Position numbers and translations under genes: made by a program. Positions 25,281 through 33,960 of a DNA stretch of 64,000 bases are shown here, piece after piece. The first letter of the stretch is position 1, and the number at the start of each line of letters is the position of its first letter. Below the pieces are notes generated by a model. It did not search any database, was not told the DNA's origin, and was given only the letters and a program-made list of their open reading frames with translations. The stretch is from Solwaraspora sp. WMMD406 (GTDB taxonomy: Bacteria > Actinomycetota > Actinomycetes > Mycobacteriales > Micromonosporaceae): the NCBI RefSeq assembly GCF_029626025.1, contig NZ_JARUBF010000001.1, forward strand, positions 868,001 to 932,000. The letters run 5' to 3'.

Positions 25281-27461
25281 ATGCGCATCAGGCGTGCCGT
25301 CACCGTCGGCACAGTCGCTCTGCTCGTCGCTACCGTCGCCCTGCATCCCGCCCAGGCCTTGGCGCAGCCGAGCGCACCGGCCGCGCCGTACACCGCGTTG
25401 ACGATCAACGGAGCCGCCGGGAACTATCCGGCGTCAACCGGCACCCGGGTGTACGACCGCGGCAACGCCACCCTGAGCCTCAGCCAGTACGGCACCGGTT
25501 TCATCCTCAACGCGTCAAGTCCCGACGGCGCGCGGTGGAGTACCCGAATCCAGCCGCCGACCGGCGGGGAATTGATCGCCGGCACCCGCTACTCGGCCCG
25601 TCGCCTCTCGGACGCCACGCACGCCGCCTTGGACGTCTACGGTGAAGGGCGGGGCTGCAACATGGTCTCCGGCTGGTTCGACGTCAAGGAGTTCGCCCGC
25701 GACGCCGAGACGGGTGTCCCGACCGTAGCCGCCGTCACCTACTGGGCCGGCTGCGAGAACAATCCGGTGCCGATGCAAGGCGAGGTGCGGTTCAACTCGA
25801 CCGTGGGATACGGGGCGACCGCGCTCGACGCCCGGTCGCTCGACTTCGGTCAGCGCTACGTCGGACGCGACCGGCAGATCCGTACGCTCACCGTGACCTC
25901 GGCCGGTTCGCTTCCCGTCACCCTGGCCGACTTGACGATCGAAGGGCCACAACCGCCGCACTTCGAGATCGCGGCCACCACCTGCGACGGGGTCAGCCTC
26001 GCCTACGGTGACAGCTGCGAGATCGACGTCGAGATGAGCCCGCGAGCCCGGGGCCAGCTGAGCGGACGACTGACGTTCGCCGAAGCCGACGCCCCGGACG
26101 CCCGCCGGGAGATCGTCCTGTTCGGCACCGCCGTGATCAGCGCGGATGGCACGTACAACCCGGTCGGCCCGCAGCGGCTGCTCGACACCCGCAGCGGGCT
26201 CGGCGCGCCGAGGGCCGCCGCCGTCGTCGACGAGCAGGTCCTCGGTCTGACGGTGGGCGGGCGAGCCGGCGTACCGGCCAGCGGCGTGTCCGCCGTCGTC
26301 CTCAACGTCACCGTCACCGGCCCGACCGCACCCGGACACCTGACGCTCTACCCCTCAGGTAGTGCCGCGCCGACCTCGTCCAACCTCAACTTCGTCGCCG
26401 GTCGGACCATCGCCAACTCGGTGACCGTACCCGTCGGCCCGGACGGCACGGTGTCGATCCTGCACCGGGGCGGCAGCACCCACATCATCGCCGACATCAC
26501 CGGCTACTACATCGGCACCGACGCCGTACCATCCGGCGGTACGCTCGGCGACGAGTTCTACATGACCCACAACGAACGCATCCTGGACACCCGCGACGCC
26601 TACTTCGGCGGCCCGCTGCGTGGTGGCTGGTACGCCTACATCCCCGTCGACTACGGAGACGATACGAACGACAGGATCTCGGCGCTCGCGGTCAACGTCA
26701 CCGCCGTCAAGCCCGTCGGCAGCGGCCACCTGACCAGCTGGGACGGCGTCCAGGACCCGCCGACGGCGTCGACGCTCAACTTCACGCCCGGCCGGACCGT
26801 GCCGAACATGGCCATCGTGCCCGTCGCGCCCTGCCCGGACGATCTCGGCTGCGCCGGACTGCCGACGATCTGGATCCACAACGGATCCGCCGATCCCACC
26901 CACATCCTGGTGGACATCTTCGGCCTCTACATGGACACGGATCTCGCCGACGGGACCCGGTTCCGGCCCGTCGACCCGACCCGGATCGTCGACACCCGTA
27001 CCGGGCTCGGCGCGCCGACCGCCCTCGGGCCGACCAGCACCGCCACCATCGCCACCCCGACGTCGGTCATCACCGACGACACCGAAGCCGTGTCGATGAA
27101 CATCACCGCGGTCCGGCCGACCGCCAACACCCACGTCAGCGTCTGGCCCGCCTACTTCGGCACCGAGCCGCCGAGCGTCAGCACCCTCAACCCCTACCAG
27201 GGCGAGACGGTCCCCAACGCCGCCATCACCGGGATCTTCAACGACGGCGACTTCAACATCTACAACCACGCCGGCACCACCCACGTGGTCGTCGACATCG
27301 CCGGCACCTTCGAGTACGTCTACGACGACACCGAGTTCTCCGACGCCTCGGCACGCGGAGCAGGTGCCAGATCCCGGGTCGGCACCGGCGGCGACACCGG
27401 AATCCCGACGCCACCGCTACGGTCGACGAGCAGCAGGGCGTACCCCACCCCGCCCCGCTGA
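25281..27461 (+). CDS. Secreted multi-domain protein with three LDTR-type repeats
   Basis: 726 residues with a Sec signal peptide (cleavage near AQA-LAQ, about residue 31). An N-terminal unknown domain (residues about 35-180) is followed by an Ig-like choice-of-anchor domain (SLDFGQRYVGRD, then EIDVEMSPRARG) and three repeats of about 125 residues. Each repeat opens with RLLDTR/RILDTRD/RIVDTRTGLGAP and closes with a VDI.G.Y/F segment, a beta-sandwich module common in secreted actinobacterial proteins. The Arg/Ser-rich final 30 residues read out of frame into the next remnant, suggesting the original C-terminus was lost. Function unknown, probably extracellular binding. Confidence 0.8.
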   Translation: MRIRRAVTVGTVALLVATVALHPAQALAQPSAPAAPYTALTINGAAGNYPASTGTRVYDRGNATLSLSQYGTGFILNASSPDGARWSTRIQPPTGGELIAGTRYSARRLSDATHAALDVYGEGRGCNMVSGWFDVKEFARDAETGVPTVAAVTYWAGCENNPVPMQGEVRFNSTVGYGATALDARSLDFGQRYVGRDRQIRTLTVTSAGSLPVTLADLTIEGPQPPHFEIAATTCDGVSLAYGDSCEIDVEMSPRARGQLSGRLTFAEADAPDARREIVLFGTAVISADGTYNPVGPQRLLDTRSGLGAPRAAAVVDEQVLGLTVGGRAGVPASGVSAVVLNVTVTGPTAPGHLTLYPSGSAAPTSSNLNFVAGRTIANSVTVPVGPDGTVSILHRGGSTHIIADITGYYIGTDAVPSGGTLGDEFYMTHNERILDTRDAYFGGPLRGGWYAYIPVDYGDDTNDRISALAVNVTAVKPVGSGHLTSWDGVQDPPTASTLNFTPGRTVPNMAIVPVAPCPDDLGCAGLPTIWIHNGSADPTHILVDIFGLYMDTDLADGTRFRPVDPTRIVDTRTGLGAPTALGPTSTATIATPTSVITDDTEAVSMNITAVRPTANTHVSVWPAYFGTEPPSVSTLNPYQGETVPNAAITGIFNDGDFNIYNHAGTTHVVVDIAGTFEYVYDDTEFSDASARGAGARSRVGTGGDTGIPTPPLRSTSSRAYPTPPR

Positions 27462-27473
27462 CCAAGTCCCGCC

Positions 27474-27758
27474 GAACGCGACGGCGACGCCTGGCGGCTG
27501 GTCGGCGTCGACCCGGCCACCGGTGTCGACACGTCCGGGCCGGATCTGCCCGCTGTCGAGGAGGCGCTGGCCGTACGGCTGTTGGGTTGGCAACCGGACG
27601 GGGCCGCGTTTACGGTCGCCTACCGGCCCAAAGCCGATGGCACAGGCTCCTACCCGTCGCTGGCGCAGCGGATCCACCAGGGTCACGTCGGCGGCGTACA
27701 GCTGGTGTCGCTGGTGGCGGTGGGTCGGGGCCGCCGATACCGTGCTGCGGGTGTCTGA
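27474..27758 (+). pseudogene. C-terminal fragment of an unknown protein
   Basis: A 94-codon open stretch with strong GC3 bias but no start: it reads ERDGDAWRLVGVDPATG, then LLGWQPDGAAFTVAYRP, ending at a TGA inside the next gene's start. The GWQPDG pattern resembles the tail of a secreted beta-propeller or WD40-like protein. It directly follows the odd C-terminus of the 25281 gene, so a deletion has probably joined two genes. Confidence 0.5.
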
Positions 27759-28395
27759 CGCCGAGTTCCTGTCCACCACCCGCGATTCCTACGACGCCAT
27801 CGTCGACGAGTACGTCGAGGGGGTGAAGTCGGCGCTGGACGAGGCGCCGCTGGACCGGGCGATGCTGGGCATGTTCGCCGAGTTGGTGCGGTCGACGGGC
27901 ACCGTGTCGGTCGCGGACGTCGGTTGCGGTCCGGGTCGGGTGACGGTGCTGCTGGCCGAGTACGGGTTGGACGCGTTCGGTGTCGACCTGTCACCGGGGA
28001 TGATCGGCTATGCCCGGCAGGCGTACCCGGGGCTGCGGTTCGAGGTCGGCTCGATGCTCGACCTGGACCTGCCCGACGGCGGGCTCGGCGGGCTGCTCGC
28101 CTACTTTTCGATCATCCACCTGCCGTGGAAGCGGCGGCCGGAGGCGTTCGCCGAGTTCCACCGGGTGCTGGTGCCGGGCGGCTACCTGATGTTGGTGTTC
28201 CAGATCGGCGACGAGATCCGGCACCGCGACGAGTACGAGGGCAAGCGGATCGATCTGCGGTTCCACCGCCAGCGCCCGGCCGAGGTGAAGCGCCTGCTGG
28301 CGGACGCGGGTTTCCTGGTGCTGGTGACCGTCGAGCAGACGCCGCCGACGCCGGGTCTCCCGCCGCTGGGCATGCTGGTCGCCCGCAAGCCCTGA
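27751..28395 (+). CDS. Class I SAM-dependent methyltransferase
   Basis: 214 residues from GTG 27751. VADVGCGPGRVTVLLAEYG (about residues 52-70) is motif I for S-adenosylmethionine binding, FGVDLSPGMI motif II, and HRVLVPGGYLMLVFQ motif post-III. The fold matches small-molecule methyltransferases of the UbiE/Methyltransf_25 group; the substrate cannot be told from sequence. A 21-bp repeat lies 24 bases after the stop. Confidence 0.87.
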   Translation: MSDAEFLSTTRDSYDAIVDEYVEGVKSALDEAPLDRAMLGMFAELVRSTGTVSVADVGCGPGRVTVLLAEYGLDAFGVDLSPGMIGYARQAYPGLRFEVGSMLDLDLPDGGLGGLLAYFSIIHLPWKRRPEAFAEFHRVLVPGGYLMLVFQIGDEIRHRDEYEGKRIDLRFHRQRPAEVKRLLADAGFLVLVTVEQTPPTPGLPPLGMLVARKP

Positions 28396-28418
28396 ACCAA
28401 CCGTCTCGAACCACCTGT

Positions 28419-28469
28419 CCCGGCCGACCGGGGTCGCGTCCCGGTCGACCGGGGTCGCGTCCCGGTCGG
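28419..28469. repeat. 21-bp tandem repeat, 2.4 copies
   Basis: Units 28419-28439 and 28440-28460 (each starting CCCGG(C/T)CGACCGG) differ at one position, and a 9-base partial third copy follows. It sits 24 bases downstream of the methyltransferase stop. Confidence 0.8.
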
Positions 28470-28512
28470 CAGGAACAGGGTCCGTACCGTGAGCTGCTTC
28501 AGCCGTGGTGGG

Positions 28513-28715
28513 TCAGGTCGCGCAGAGCGCGGTGTCGACGAGCGCGGCCCGCTCGGCGGCGACGGAATCGCTGCGTCGATGGAAGTCCTCGCCGGAGCCC
28601 TCCGGCCAGGCCTGGTCGTTGACACGCCAGGTTGTCCCTCGCCGACGAATACGGCGGTGCCGGGTGGTGCGTCGATCCGCTTGCTCTGGCCGTCGGCGCG
28701 GGCGTTCTTGGGTGG
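28513..28715 (-). pseudogene. Gene remnant of unknown family
   Basis: Minus-strand frame open from an in-frame TAG at 28716-28718 to a TGA at 28513-28515, with the GC-rich third positions of real coding DNA but no plausible start. It includes DAPPGTAVFVGEGTTWRVND and EDFHRRSDSVAAERAALVD. It looks like the last 65 codons of a lost gene. Most of the 345 bases between the methyltransferase and the PPOX gene is accounted for by this and the repeat. Confidence 0.4.
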
Positions 28716-28740
28716 CTACGCGGTCGGGAAGCGGGGTCGA

Positions 28741-29121
28741 TCAGAACGACACGACGATGCCGACCATCGGGGGGCGGCGTAGCCGCAGCAGGCGCGCGAA
28801 CCAGTTTCCCGCCCGTGACATGACGTACCGGCGGGCCAGCAGTTCGCGGGCCATCGCCGTCCCGTCGCCGTCCAGCAACCGGGCCGTTCCCGTCATATTC
28901 GGCGCGTCCGGTGCCACCGCCCCGCGTAAGGAGCACGGCTGCACCCGAACACGCGGGTTGTTCCGGATCCGCTTGACCTTGCCCGAGCCCGCTTCGGTCA
29001 CGATCCAGAGTTCGGCGCCGTGCGGTACGTGCCAGACCGGCGTGGCCACCGGGGTGCCGTCCTTGCGGTAGGTGGTCAGACTGACGTACCGGCTACGGGC
29101 GATCTCATCGGCCACGGTCAC
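28741..29121 (-). CDS. PPOX-class F420-dependent oxidoreductase-like protein
   Basis: 126 residues from GTG 29121 (VTVADEIARSRYVSLTTYR), the usual start for this family; longer frames reach into the divergent promoter. It is a split beta-barrel flavin-binding fold with the pattern YVSLTTYRKDGTPVATPVW followed by VTEAGSGKVKRIRNNPRV. Members bind F420 or FMN and reduce diverse small molecules. It is divergent from the ArsR-type regulator, sharing the operator near 29215. Confidence 0.82.
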   Translation of the reverse strand: MTVADEIARSRYVSLTTYRKDGTPVATPVWHVPHGAELWIVTEAGSGKVKRIRNNPRVRVQPCSLRGAVAPDAPNMTGTARLLDGDGTAMARELLARRYVMSRAGNWFARLLRLRRPPMVGIVVSF

Positions 29122-29214
29122 CGTGCCAGCGTAGCGAGTCGTGCCCTGGGCCTCGGCCCGCAACGTCGAGAGCAACTGGCCGGCCCGACCTGCCTGGCCC
29201 TCATCTAGTTGACG

Positions 29215-29240
29215 CTTGATCAAGTAGATGCTTGAATAAG
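29215..29240 (+). promoter_or_regulatory. Probable ArsR operator
   Basis: Perfect palindrome CTTGATCAAG (29215-29224) and a related CTTGAATAAG (29231-29240), spaced 16 bases, end 3 bases before the regulator's GTG start. The position suits autoregulation and control of the divergent PPOX gene. Confidence 0.5.
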
Positions 29241-29242
29241 TC

Positions 29243-29590
29243 GTGGACTCGACCGTTGAAGAGCAGCAGCTCGATACCTTGTTCACGGCGCTCAGCGATC
29301 GCACCCGGCGGGACATCATCGTGCGGCTGAGCGCGGGCGACGCGACGGTCAAGGAGCTCGCCGAGCGGTACGCCATGAGCATGCAGGCCGTGTCGCAGCA
29401 CCTTCAGGTGCTTGAGCGCTCCGGTCTGATCAGCCGGGGGCGTCACCGGCAGACCCGCCCGTGCCGCCTCGAACCGGAAACGCTCACGCTCGCCGCTTCG
29501 TGGATCGAGGCGAGCCGGCGGACGTGGACCGAGCGGATGGACCGCCTGGAGACGCACCTGGCCCGCCTGCAAGAGGGTGAAGAGCGGTGA
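29243..29590 (+). CDS. ArsR-family transcriptional regulator
   Basis: 115 residues. Winged helix-turn-helix: FTALSDRTRRDIIVRLSAGD, then TVKELAERYAMSMQAVSQHLQVL as recognition region and GLISRGRHRQTR as wing. No metal-binding cysteine motif is present. It belongs to the ArsR subgroup that is always followed by an SRPBCC (AHSA1) gene, here overlapping by 4 bases at 29587. GTG 29243 is placed by the family N-terminus. Confidence 0.9.
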   Translation: MDSTVEEQQLDTLFTALSDRTRRDIIVRLSAGDATVKELAERYAMSMQAVSQHLQVLERSGLISRGRHRQTRPCRLEPETLTLAASWIEASRRTWTERMDRLETHLARLQEGEER

Positions 29591-30027
29591 GCGATGACGA
29601 GCTCGTCTACGAGCGGGTGTTTCACGCGCCGCGTGAACTGGTCTGGCGATGCCTCACCCAGCCCGCCGAACTCGCGCACTTCTGGGGTCCCCGGGGCATG
29701 GTCACACCAATCGACGGCATCGTGGTCGAGCTTCGGCCCGGCGGCCGCTTCGAGACCCTGATGGTCGGCCCGCGCGGCAGCTATCGGATGGTCGCCACCT
29801 TCACCGAAGTCGTTGCGCCCGAGCGGCTCGCCTGGGTCGAGCCGTCGACCGGGATGCACACCATCGGCACGCTCGACGATCGAGGCGGTGGCCGGACCAC
29901 GGTCGTCATCACCCAACGGCAGGTGCCCGAAGCCGTACGACGGCCCGAAACGCGAGCCGGCTTCCTCACCTCTCTCGACAAGCTCAACGAACATCTCCAC
30001 CTCCTCATGCAAGGAGACCGATCGTGA
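29587..30027 (+). CDS. SRPBCC/AHSA1-domain protein
   Basis: 146 residues spanning the whole START-like fold: YERVFHAPRELVWRCLTQP at the start, AHFWGPRGM, a central VELRPGGRFE, and RLAWVEPS. Partner of the ArsR regulator upstream (ATGA overlap). Such proteins bind hydrophobic ligands in a deep pocket. The GTGA overlap couples it to the next gene. Confidence 0.88.
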   Translation: MSDDELVYERVFHAPRELVWRCLTQPAELAHFWGPRGMVTPIDGIVVELRPGGRFETLMVGPRGSYRMVATFTEVVAPERLAWVEPSTGMHTIGTLDDRGGGRTTVVITQRQVPEAVRRPETRAGFLTSLDKLNEHLHLLMQGDRS

Positions 30028-30620
30028 CCGACCCGCAGACCTGGGTGGCACTGACATACGAACGCTGGGCCGAACTCCTCACCGCTGCCCCCGCAGCGAC
30101 GTGGGACGCGCCCACCCTCTGCGAAAAGTGGCTCGTCCGTCACGTCGTCGCGCACGTGACGATGCCGGTCCGACTGAGCCCCCAGCAGCTCGCCGCGGAG
30201 ATGGCGGCGGCGCGTGGCGACTTCGCCGTGCTCTCCGACACCGTGGCCGCACGGGACGCCTCGCTGCCGCCCGATGAGCTTCTCGGCCAGCTCCGGGCAC
30301 CGAAACTGCACGAGTGGCTGCCGCCGGGCGGCGGCGCGGCGGGCGCTCTCAATCACGCTGTCATCCACTCGCTCGATGTGACGATCGCGCTCGATCGGCC
30401 TCCTGTCGCACCCCAGGAGGCGGTGAACACCGTCCTGGACCAACTCGCGGCGACCAACGGCACGCTGTTCGGCATCGACGTGACCGGCATCCGGATCGAG
30501 GCCACCGACACCGCCTGGAGCCGGGGAGACGGCCGGGTGATCCGCGCCGACAGCGGCTCGCTCGTCGCTCTACTGAGCGGCCGTACGCTGCCCGACGGCC
30601 GTAAGCTTCCCCGCATCTGA
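30024..30620 (+). CDS. Maleylpyruvate isomerase-family mycothiol-dependent protein
   Basis: 198 residues. The N-terminal DinB-like four-helix bundle (MDMPI_N) shows the pattern TYERWAELL, WDAPTLCEKWLVRHVVAHV and later LNHAVIHSLDVTIALDRP, with three histidines placed to bind a divalent metal. Members use mycothiol, the actinobacterial low-molecular-weight thiol. It forms a three-gene operon with ArsR and SRPBCC and may handle an electrophilic compound sensed by the regulator (inference). Confidence 0.82.
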   Translation: MTDPQTWVALTYERWAELLTAAPAATWDAPTLCEKWLVRHVVAHVTMPVRLSPQQLAAEMAAARGDFAVLSDTVAARDASLPPDELLGQLRAPKLHEWLPPGGGAAGALNHAVIHSLDVTIALDRPPVAPQEAVNTVLDQLAATNGTLFGIDVTGIRIEATDTAWSRGDGRVIRADSGSLVALLSGRTLPDGRKLPRI

Positions 30621-30678
30621 TCGTGAGACCCATGCTGGGGTTACGGTGGACAATTGATATTCCGACGACAGGCTGCAA

Positions 30679-31038
30679 ATGATCAACATCCAGGAGTTCG
30701 CGCGACGGCTGAGTACTCTCGGAGCTGACGCGTTCACCAGCGACGACGTCGTGGATCTGGCGACCGCGGCCGATGTTCGCATCAGCGCGGACCTCGAGAT
30801 CGACGCCACCCTGGCGCAGCGCTTGCTCGACCAGATCTCGCCCACCCTGCCGGTCACCGGGGCCCAGATGGCGGCATCGCAGTGGCCGCCACCGAAGTCT
30901 TACCGCCCTGCGGCGCCTTCGGTGTCGTTCTCCAGCCCCGGTGCCGTCGACGGACCGGCTGATCGGCCGACCCGACCGCGCGGTTCTGGGCCTGCGGGTA
31001 GCGGTCGGCGACACGGCTCTCGACGAACTGGCAGGTGA
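30679..31038 (+). CDS. Hypothetical protein
   Basis: 119 residues from ATG 30679. The first 65 residues (EFARRLSTLGADAFTSDDVV onward) look like an ordered helical domain; the rest is Pro/Arg-rich and may be out-of-frame readthrough after a deletion. No family is recognised. It is convergent with the SDR gene at 31041, with only 2 bases between the stops. Confidence 0.45.
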   Translation: MINIQEFARRLSTLGADAFTSDDVVDLATAADVRISADLEIDATLAQRLLDQISPTLPVTGAQMAASQWPPPKSYRPAAPSVSFSSPGAVDGPADRPTRPRGSGPAGSGRRHGSRRTGR

Positions 31039-31040
31039 AC

Positions 31041-31970
31041 CTACAGTCCGCACGACGATCCCGGTCGGGCGAAGTGGGCCTCGCTGAGGGCGAGGAGTTT
31101 TCGTTGGACGGCGGGGTCATGGGAGATCGGTGGTGTGACCGCTATCGAGCCTTGGTTGAAATAGCGGCCGGTCACGCCGGCGAGTTCGGGGTCGGTGGCG
31201 ATGCGCAGGGCGGTTCGAGCACCGTCGGCCGGTGTGAGCATGGTGCGGCGGATGAGGGCGCCGAACGGGCGCAGTGGTCGCGGTACCAGGTCGTCGATGA
31301 TGTCGGTGGCGACGATGCCGGGGTGTACGGCGTTGAGGGTGACGCCGTCGGGAGTGAACGAGCGCGTGAGAGCGTAGCCGGCGGTGACGGTCATGAGCTT
31401 CGCCCGCGCGTACGCCTCGAAGGGCACGAATCCGGTTCGCGGGTTGAGGTCGGCCAGGTCGTACACGTCGGTCAGGTCCAGGGTCGGTGGGCGGGGTTCT
31501 CCAGCGAGCTTGATCCGGCGGGTGTCGTTGAGGGTGTCGCTGGCGACGTTGACGATGCGTGCCCGGCCGCGCCGCAGCGGCGCGTCCAGGCTGGTCATGA
31601 GGCCGTACGCGGCAAGGTAGTCGAGGGCGATGTGCATTTCGATGCCGTCGGGCGAGAGCCGGTGGTCAGGGAAGTGTGCGCCAGCGTTGTTGACGAGAAT
31701 GTGGATCTGCTCGTATCGGTCCTCGATGGTCTGTGCCGCCGCACAGAGGTCCTCGCGCCGGGACAGGTCACCGGGGATGATGTCGAGCCGGTGCTCCAGG
31801 TCCTTGCCGACCCGGGCGCGCAGGATGTCGGCGCGGGCGGGGTCGCGGGCGATGGTGACGACGTGGGCACCCGCGTTGATCAGGGTGGCGGCGATCACCT
31901 GTCCCATGCCGCCGGTTGCTCCGGTGACGACTGCGGTGTGCTGCGTGAGGTCGGGCATCGCGCTGGTCAT
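31041..31970 (-). CDS. SDR-family oxidoreductase
   Basis: 309 residues. TGATGGMGQ is the NAD(P) glycine motif (TGxxxGxG), NNAGAH the NNAG motif, and YARAK the catalytic YxxxK; a serine lies in the VNVASDTLN segment. The C-terminal extension is typical of retinol dehydrogenase/WW-oxidoreductase-like classical SDRs. The start overlaps the stop of the upstream NAD(P)-binding gene (ATGA), so both form an operon under the divergent TetR regulator. Confidence 0.87.
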   Translation of the reverse strand: MTSAMPDLTQHTAVVTGATGGMGQVIAATLINAGAHVVTIARDPARADILRARVGKDLEHRLDIIPGDLSRREDLCAAAQTIEDRYEQIHILVNNAGAHFPDHRLSPDGIEMHIALDYLAAYGLMTSLDAPLRRGRARIVNVASDTLNDTRRIKLAGEPRPPTLDLTDVYDLADLNPRTGFVPFEAYARAKLMTVTAGYALTRSFTPDGVTLNAVHPGIVATDIIDDLVPRPLRPFGALIRRTMLTPADGARTALRIATDPELAGVTGRYFNQGSIAVTPPISHDPAVQRKLLALSEAHFARPGSSCGL

Positions 31971-32584
31971 CGGGTGATTCTGGGGTAGGCGCGTACGTAG
32001 CAGGCGGTCTCCGCTTCATCGATCAGGAAGGCGGCGAGGTCGGCGCGGCTGATGGAACTCCACACCCGGATCGGCAGGTCCGTGCCGATCCGGGTGTTCG
32101 CGGTTGCCGGACGGTTCGACAGTTTCGGCGGCCGCACGATCGTCCAGTCGAGATCGGAAGCGGTGATCAGCCGTTCCATCGTCTCCTTGTCACGCATTCG
32201 GTCGGCCACGCCGGCCCAGACCGCGAGGGAGTAGAGCGACCGGTCGTGCGTCTCCAGCACCCCGTGAGCGCTGACGGCGATCAAGCGCGTCGCTCCGGTT
32301 GCCCGCATCGCCGTCAGCGTCGTGCGGATGCCGTCGGTGCAGACCGTCGTCGGACCGTTGGCGGCGCCGCCGAGAGTGCTGATCACGACGTCCGCGCCGA
32401 TCAGCGCGCCGGTCAAGGCCGCTGTGTCGTCGACGTCCGGCCAGATCGCCTCGGTCAGGCGCTCGTGCTTCGCGAACACGTTCCGGCGTACGCAGGCCGT
32501 CACGGTGTGCCCGCGCTCCACCGCTGCCGCCACCACGTGACGTCCTGTTGCCCCGGAGGCTCCAACGACGGCTACCTTCAGCAT
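31967..32584 (-). CDS. NAD(P)H-binding atypical SDR
   Basis: 205 residues from ATG 32584 (MLKVAVVGASGATGRHVV), the flavin reductase/NmrA-like Rossmann family with GASGATG at the nucleotide site and WTIVRPPKLS in the second half. ATG 32605 is an alternative but lies inside the shared operator. It precedes the classical SDR in a two-gene operon divergent from a TetR gene. Confidence 0.82.
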   Translation of the reverse strand: MLKVAVVGASGATGRHVVAAAVERGHTVTACVRRNVFAKHERLTEAIWPDVDDTAALTGALIGADVVISTLGGAANGPTTVCTDGIRTTLTAMRATGATRLIAVSAHGVLETHDRSLYSLAVWAGVADRMRDKETMERLITASDLDWTIVRPPKLSNRPATANTRIGTDLPIRVWSSISRADLAAFLIDEAETACYVRAYPRITR

Positions 32585-32598
32585 CTGTGATACATCAT

Positions 32599-32638
32599 GT
32601 CTCATAGTTGGAGTATGGGCCGCGGCGATCTATGAGTC
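32599..32638. promoter_or_regulatory. Probable TetR operator between divergent genes
   Basis: GTCTCATAG (32599-32607) and CTATGAGTC (32630-32638) match at 8 of 9 positions. The pair lies between the starts of the SDR operon and the TetR gene, the second arm covering the TetR start codon. Role inferred from position. Confidence 0.4.
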
Positions 32639-33231
32639 AATCTGTCTCGTACGATGAGGTGGTGAACACCGAGACCGATCCGCGCTTCCGGCGTAGTCGG
32701 CAGGCCATCCTCTCCGCAGCGCGCGAGCTGCTGCTGGAGAAAGGTCCGGCTGCGGTGACTCACGCGCAGGTGGCGGAACGGGCCGGGGTGGGCCGGGCGA
32801 CCGTCTACCGGCATTGGCCACGAGCCGATCAACTGCTCGCCGAGGCGATGGCCACCGTACCGATGCCGTTGCTTGACAACCCGACCATCCCGACCCGGGA
32901 GTGGCTGACGCGTGAGTTGAGCACGCTCGCCCAGCAGCTTGACCTCGCCGAGGTGCGTGCCGTGGCCGCCACGCTGGCCAGCACCGCGCTCTGGGACGAG
33001 CGGATGGACGCCCGGCGTGCCCAATTCGCGACGATCCTGGCCGGCCGCCTCGCCACCGCACTCGACGCGGCCCAGGCCCGCGGCGAAGTCAGTCTCGCTA
33101 TGTCCAGTCGCGACGCCGCGGCCCTCGTCATCGGCCCGATCTACTACCGCAGCACGATCGAACACCTGCCTGCCGGACCAGCGCTCATCGAAGCCGCGAT
33201 CGCCACGATCGGAACCTGGGCCACGTCGTAG
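32632..33231 (+). CDS. TetR-family regulator
   Basis: 199 residues from ATG 32632. The N-terminal helix-turn-helix (RQAILSAARELLLEKG, then VAERAGVGRATVYRHWP, about residues 22-65) is clear; the C-terminal domain has the TetR_C_11-like AVAATLASTALWDERMD. ATG 32608 upstream is possible but leaves almost no room between divergent genes. It probably represses the NAD(P)-binding/SDR operon on the other strand. Confidence 0.87.
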   Translation: MSQSVSYDEVVNTETDPRFRRSRQAILSAARELLLEKGPAAVTHAQVAERAGVGRATVYRHWPRADQLLAEAMATVPMPLLDNPTIPTREWLTRELSTLAQQLDLAEVRAVAATLASTALWDERMDARRAQFATILAGRLATALDAAQARGEVSLAMSSRDAAALVIGPIYYRSTIEHLPAGPALIEAAIATIGTWATS

Positions 33232-33314
33232 CCCAACACGTCGCAGCTCGTCACCGTAGCCGGCGTCCTGACAACCCGCCGGGCTTTGTCGCTACTCGGC
33301 GTCGCGCGGTCGGG

Positions 33315-33785
33315 TTACGCCGCTGTGGCAGCTGCCTTGACGGCCCCGATTGCCGAGTTGAAGTCGGGGTTGGCCCCTATTTGAGCGAGCAGCACATTCG
33401 CTGCGTTGTAGCAGTCGAACCTTTCGATTTTTCGGTCACGCAGGTGCCAGAGATCCGCCGTCGGCACGTCGATCCGCTTTCCGGTTGGTGGAATTTCGCC
33501 GACCGGGGTCGGGAACCCGCCGAGATGCGTTCCCTGAATGCGGAGTTCGACGGCAACGACGTCACCGAGTGCGTGCACTTCGAGTAGCTCGCGGTGGACG
33601 TCGGGAAAAACGCTGGCGAAGCCCGTGAGTGCCTGCGGAATCTGGTCCCCGCGGAAGGTCAGCGAATTCGGCACGTCGTTGAATGTGCCGTCCTCGGTGA
33701 ACAAGGCGCGAAAACCGTCCCCGTCGAGGACGTTTCCTTCCGACAGCCGGTACGCCTCGCGAACAACTTCTTCGTTGGTTTGCAC
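33315..33785 (-). CDS. SnoaL-like/NTF2-fold protein
   Basis: 156 residues from GTG 33785, chosen because GGAGGAG lies just upstream. It shows the polyketide-cyclase-like NTF2 pattern: EDGTFNDVPN in the first half, VVAVELRIQGTHLG in the middle, and TADLWHLRDRKIERFDCYN at the end. Such ester-cyclase-type proteins bind or isomerise small molecules; no substrate can be given. It is divergent from the TetR gene at 33961 and probably its target. Confidence 0.8.
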   Translation of the reverse strand: MQTNEEVVREAYRLSEGNVLDGDGFRALFTEDGTFNDVPNSLTFRGDQIPQALTGFASVFPDVHRELLEVHALGDVVAVELRIQGTHLGGFPTPVGEIPPTGKRIDVPTADLWHLRDRKIERFDCYNAANVLLAQIGANPDFNSAIGAVKAAATAA

Positions 33786-33926
33786 TTCTGCTCCTCCGTG
33801 GTGCTTGGTGTCTGCGGGAGGTGAGTTGCTGCCGTCCGGCAGCGGTCCGGCGGCGACGCCGTCGCATAGGTCGACGACGCCTCCGCGGTGGCCCCACTGG
33901 CGTTCCCCCACGAAGCTAACAGGTTT

Positions 33927-33942
33927 TTGACCAGATGGTCAA
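33927..33942. promoter_or_regulatory. TetR-type operator TTGACCAGATGGTCAA
   Basis: Perfect 6-bp arms TTGACC/GGTCAA around AGAT, 19 bases before the TetR start at 33961 and between divergent genes. TTGACC could double as a -35 box. Such spacing and symmetry are typical of TetR-family binding sites. Confidence 0.6.
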
Positions 33943-33960
33943 TAACGTAAGCTTGCTCAC

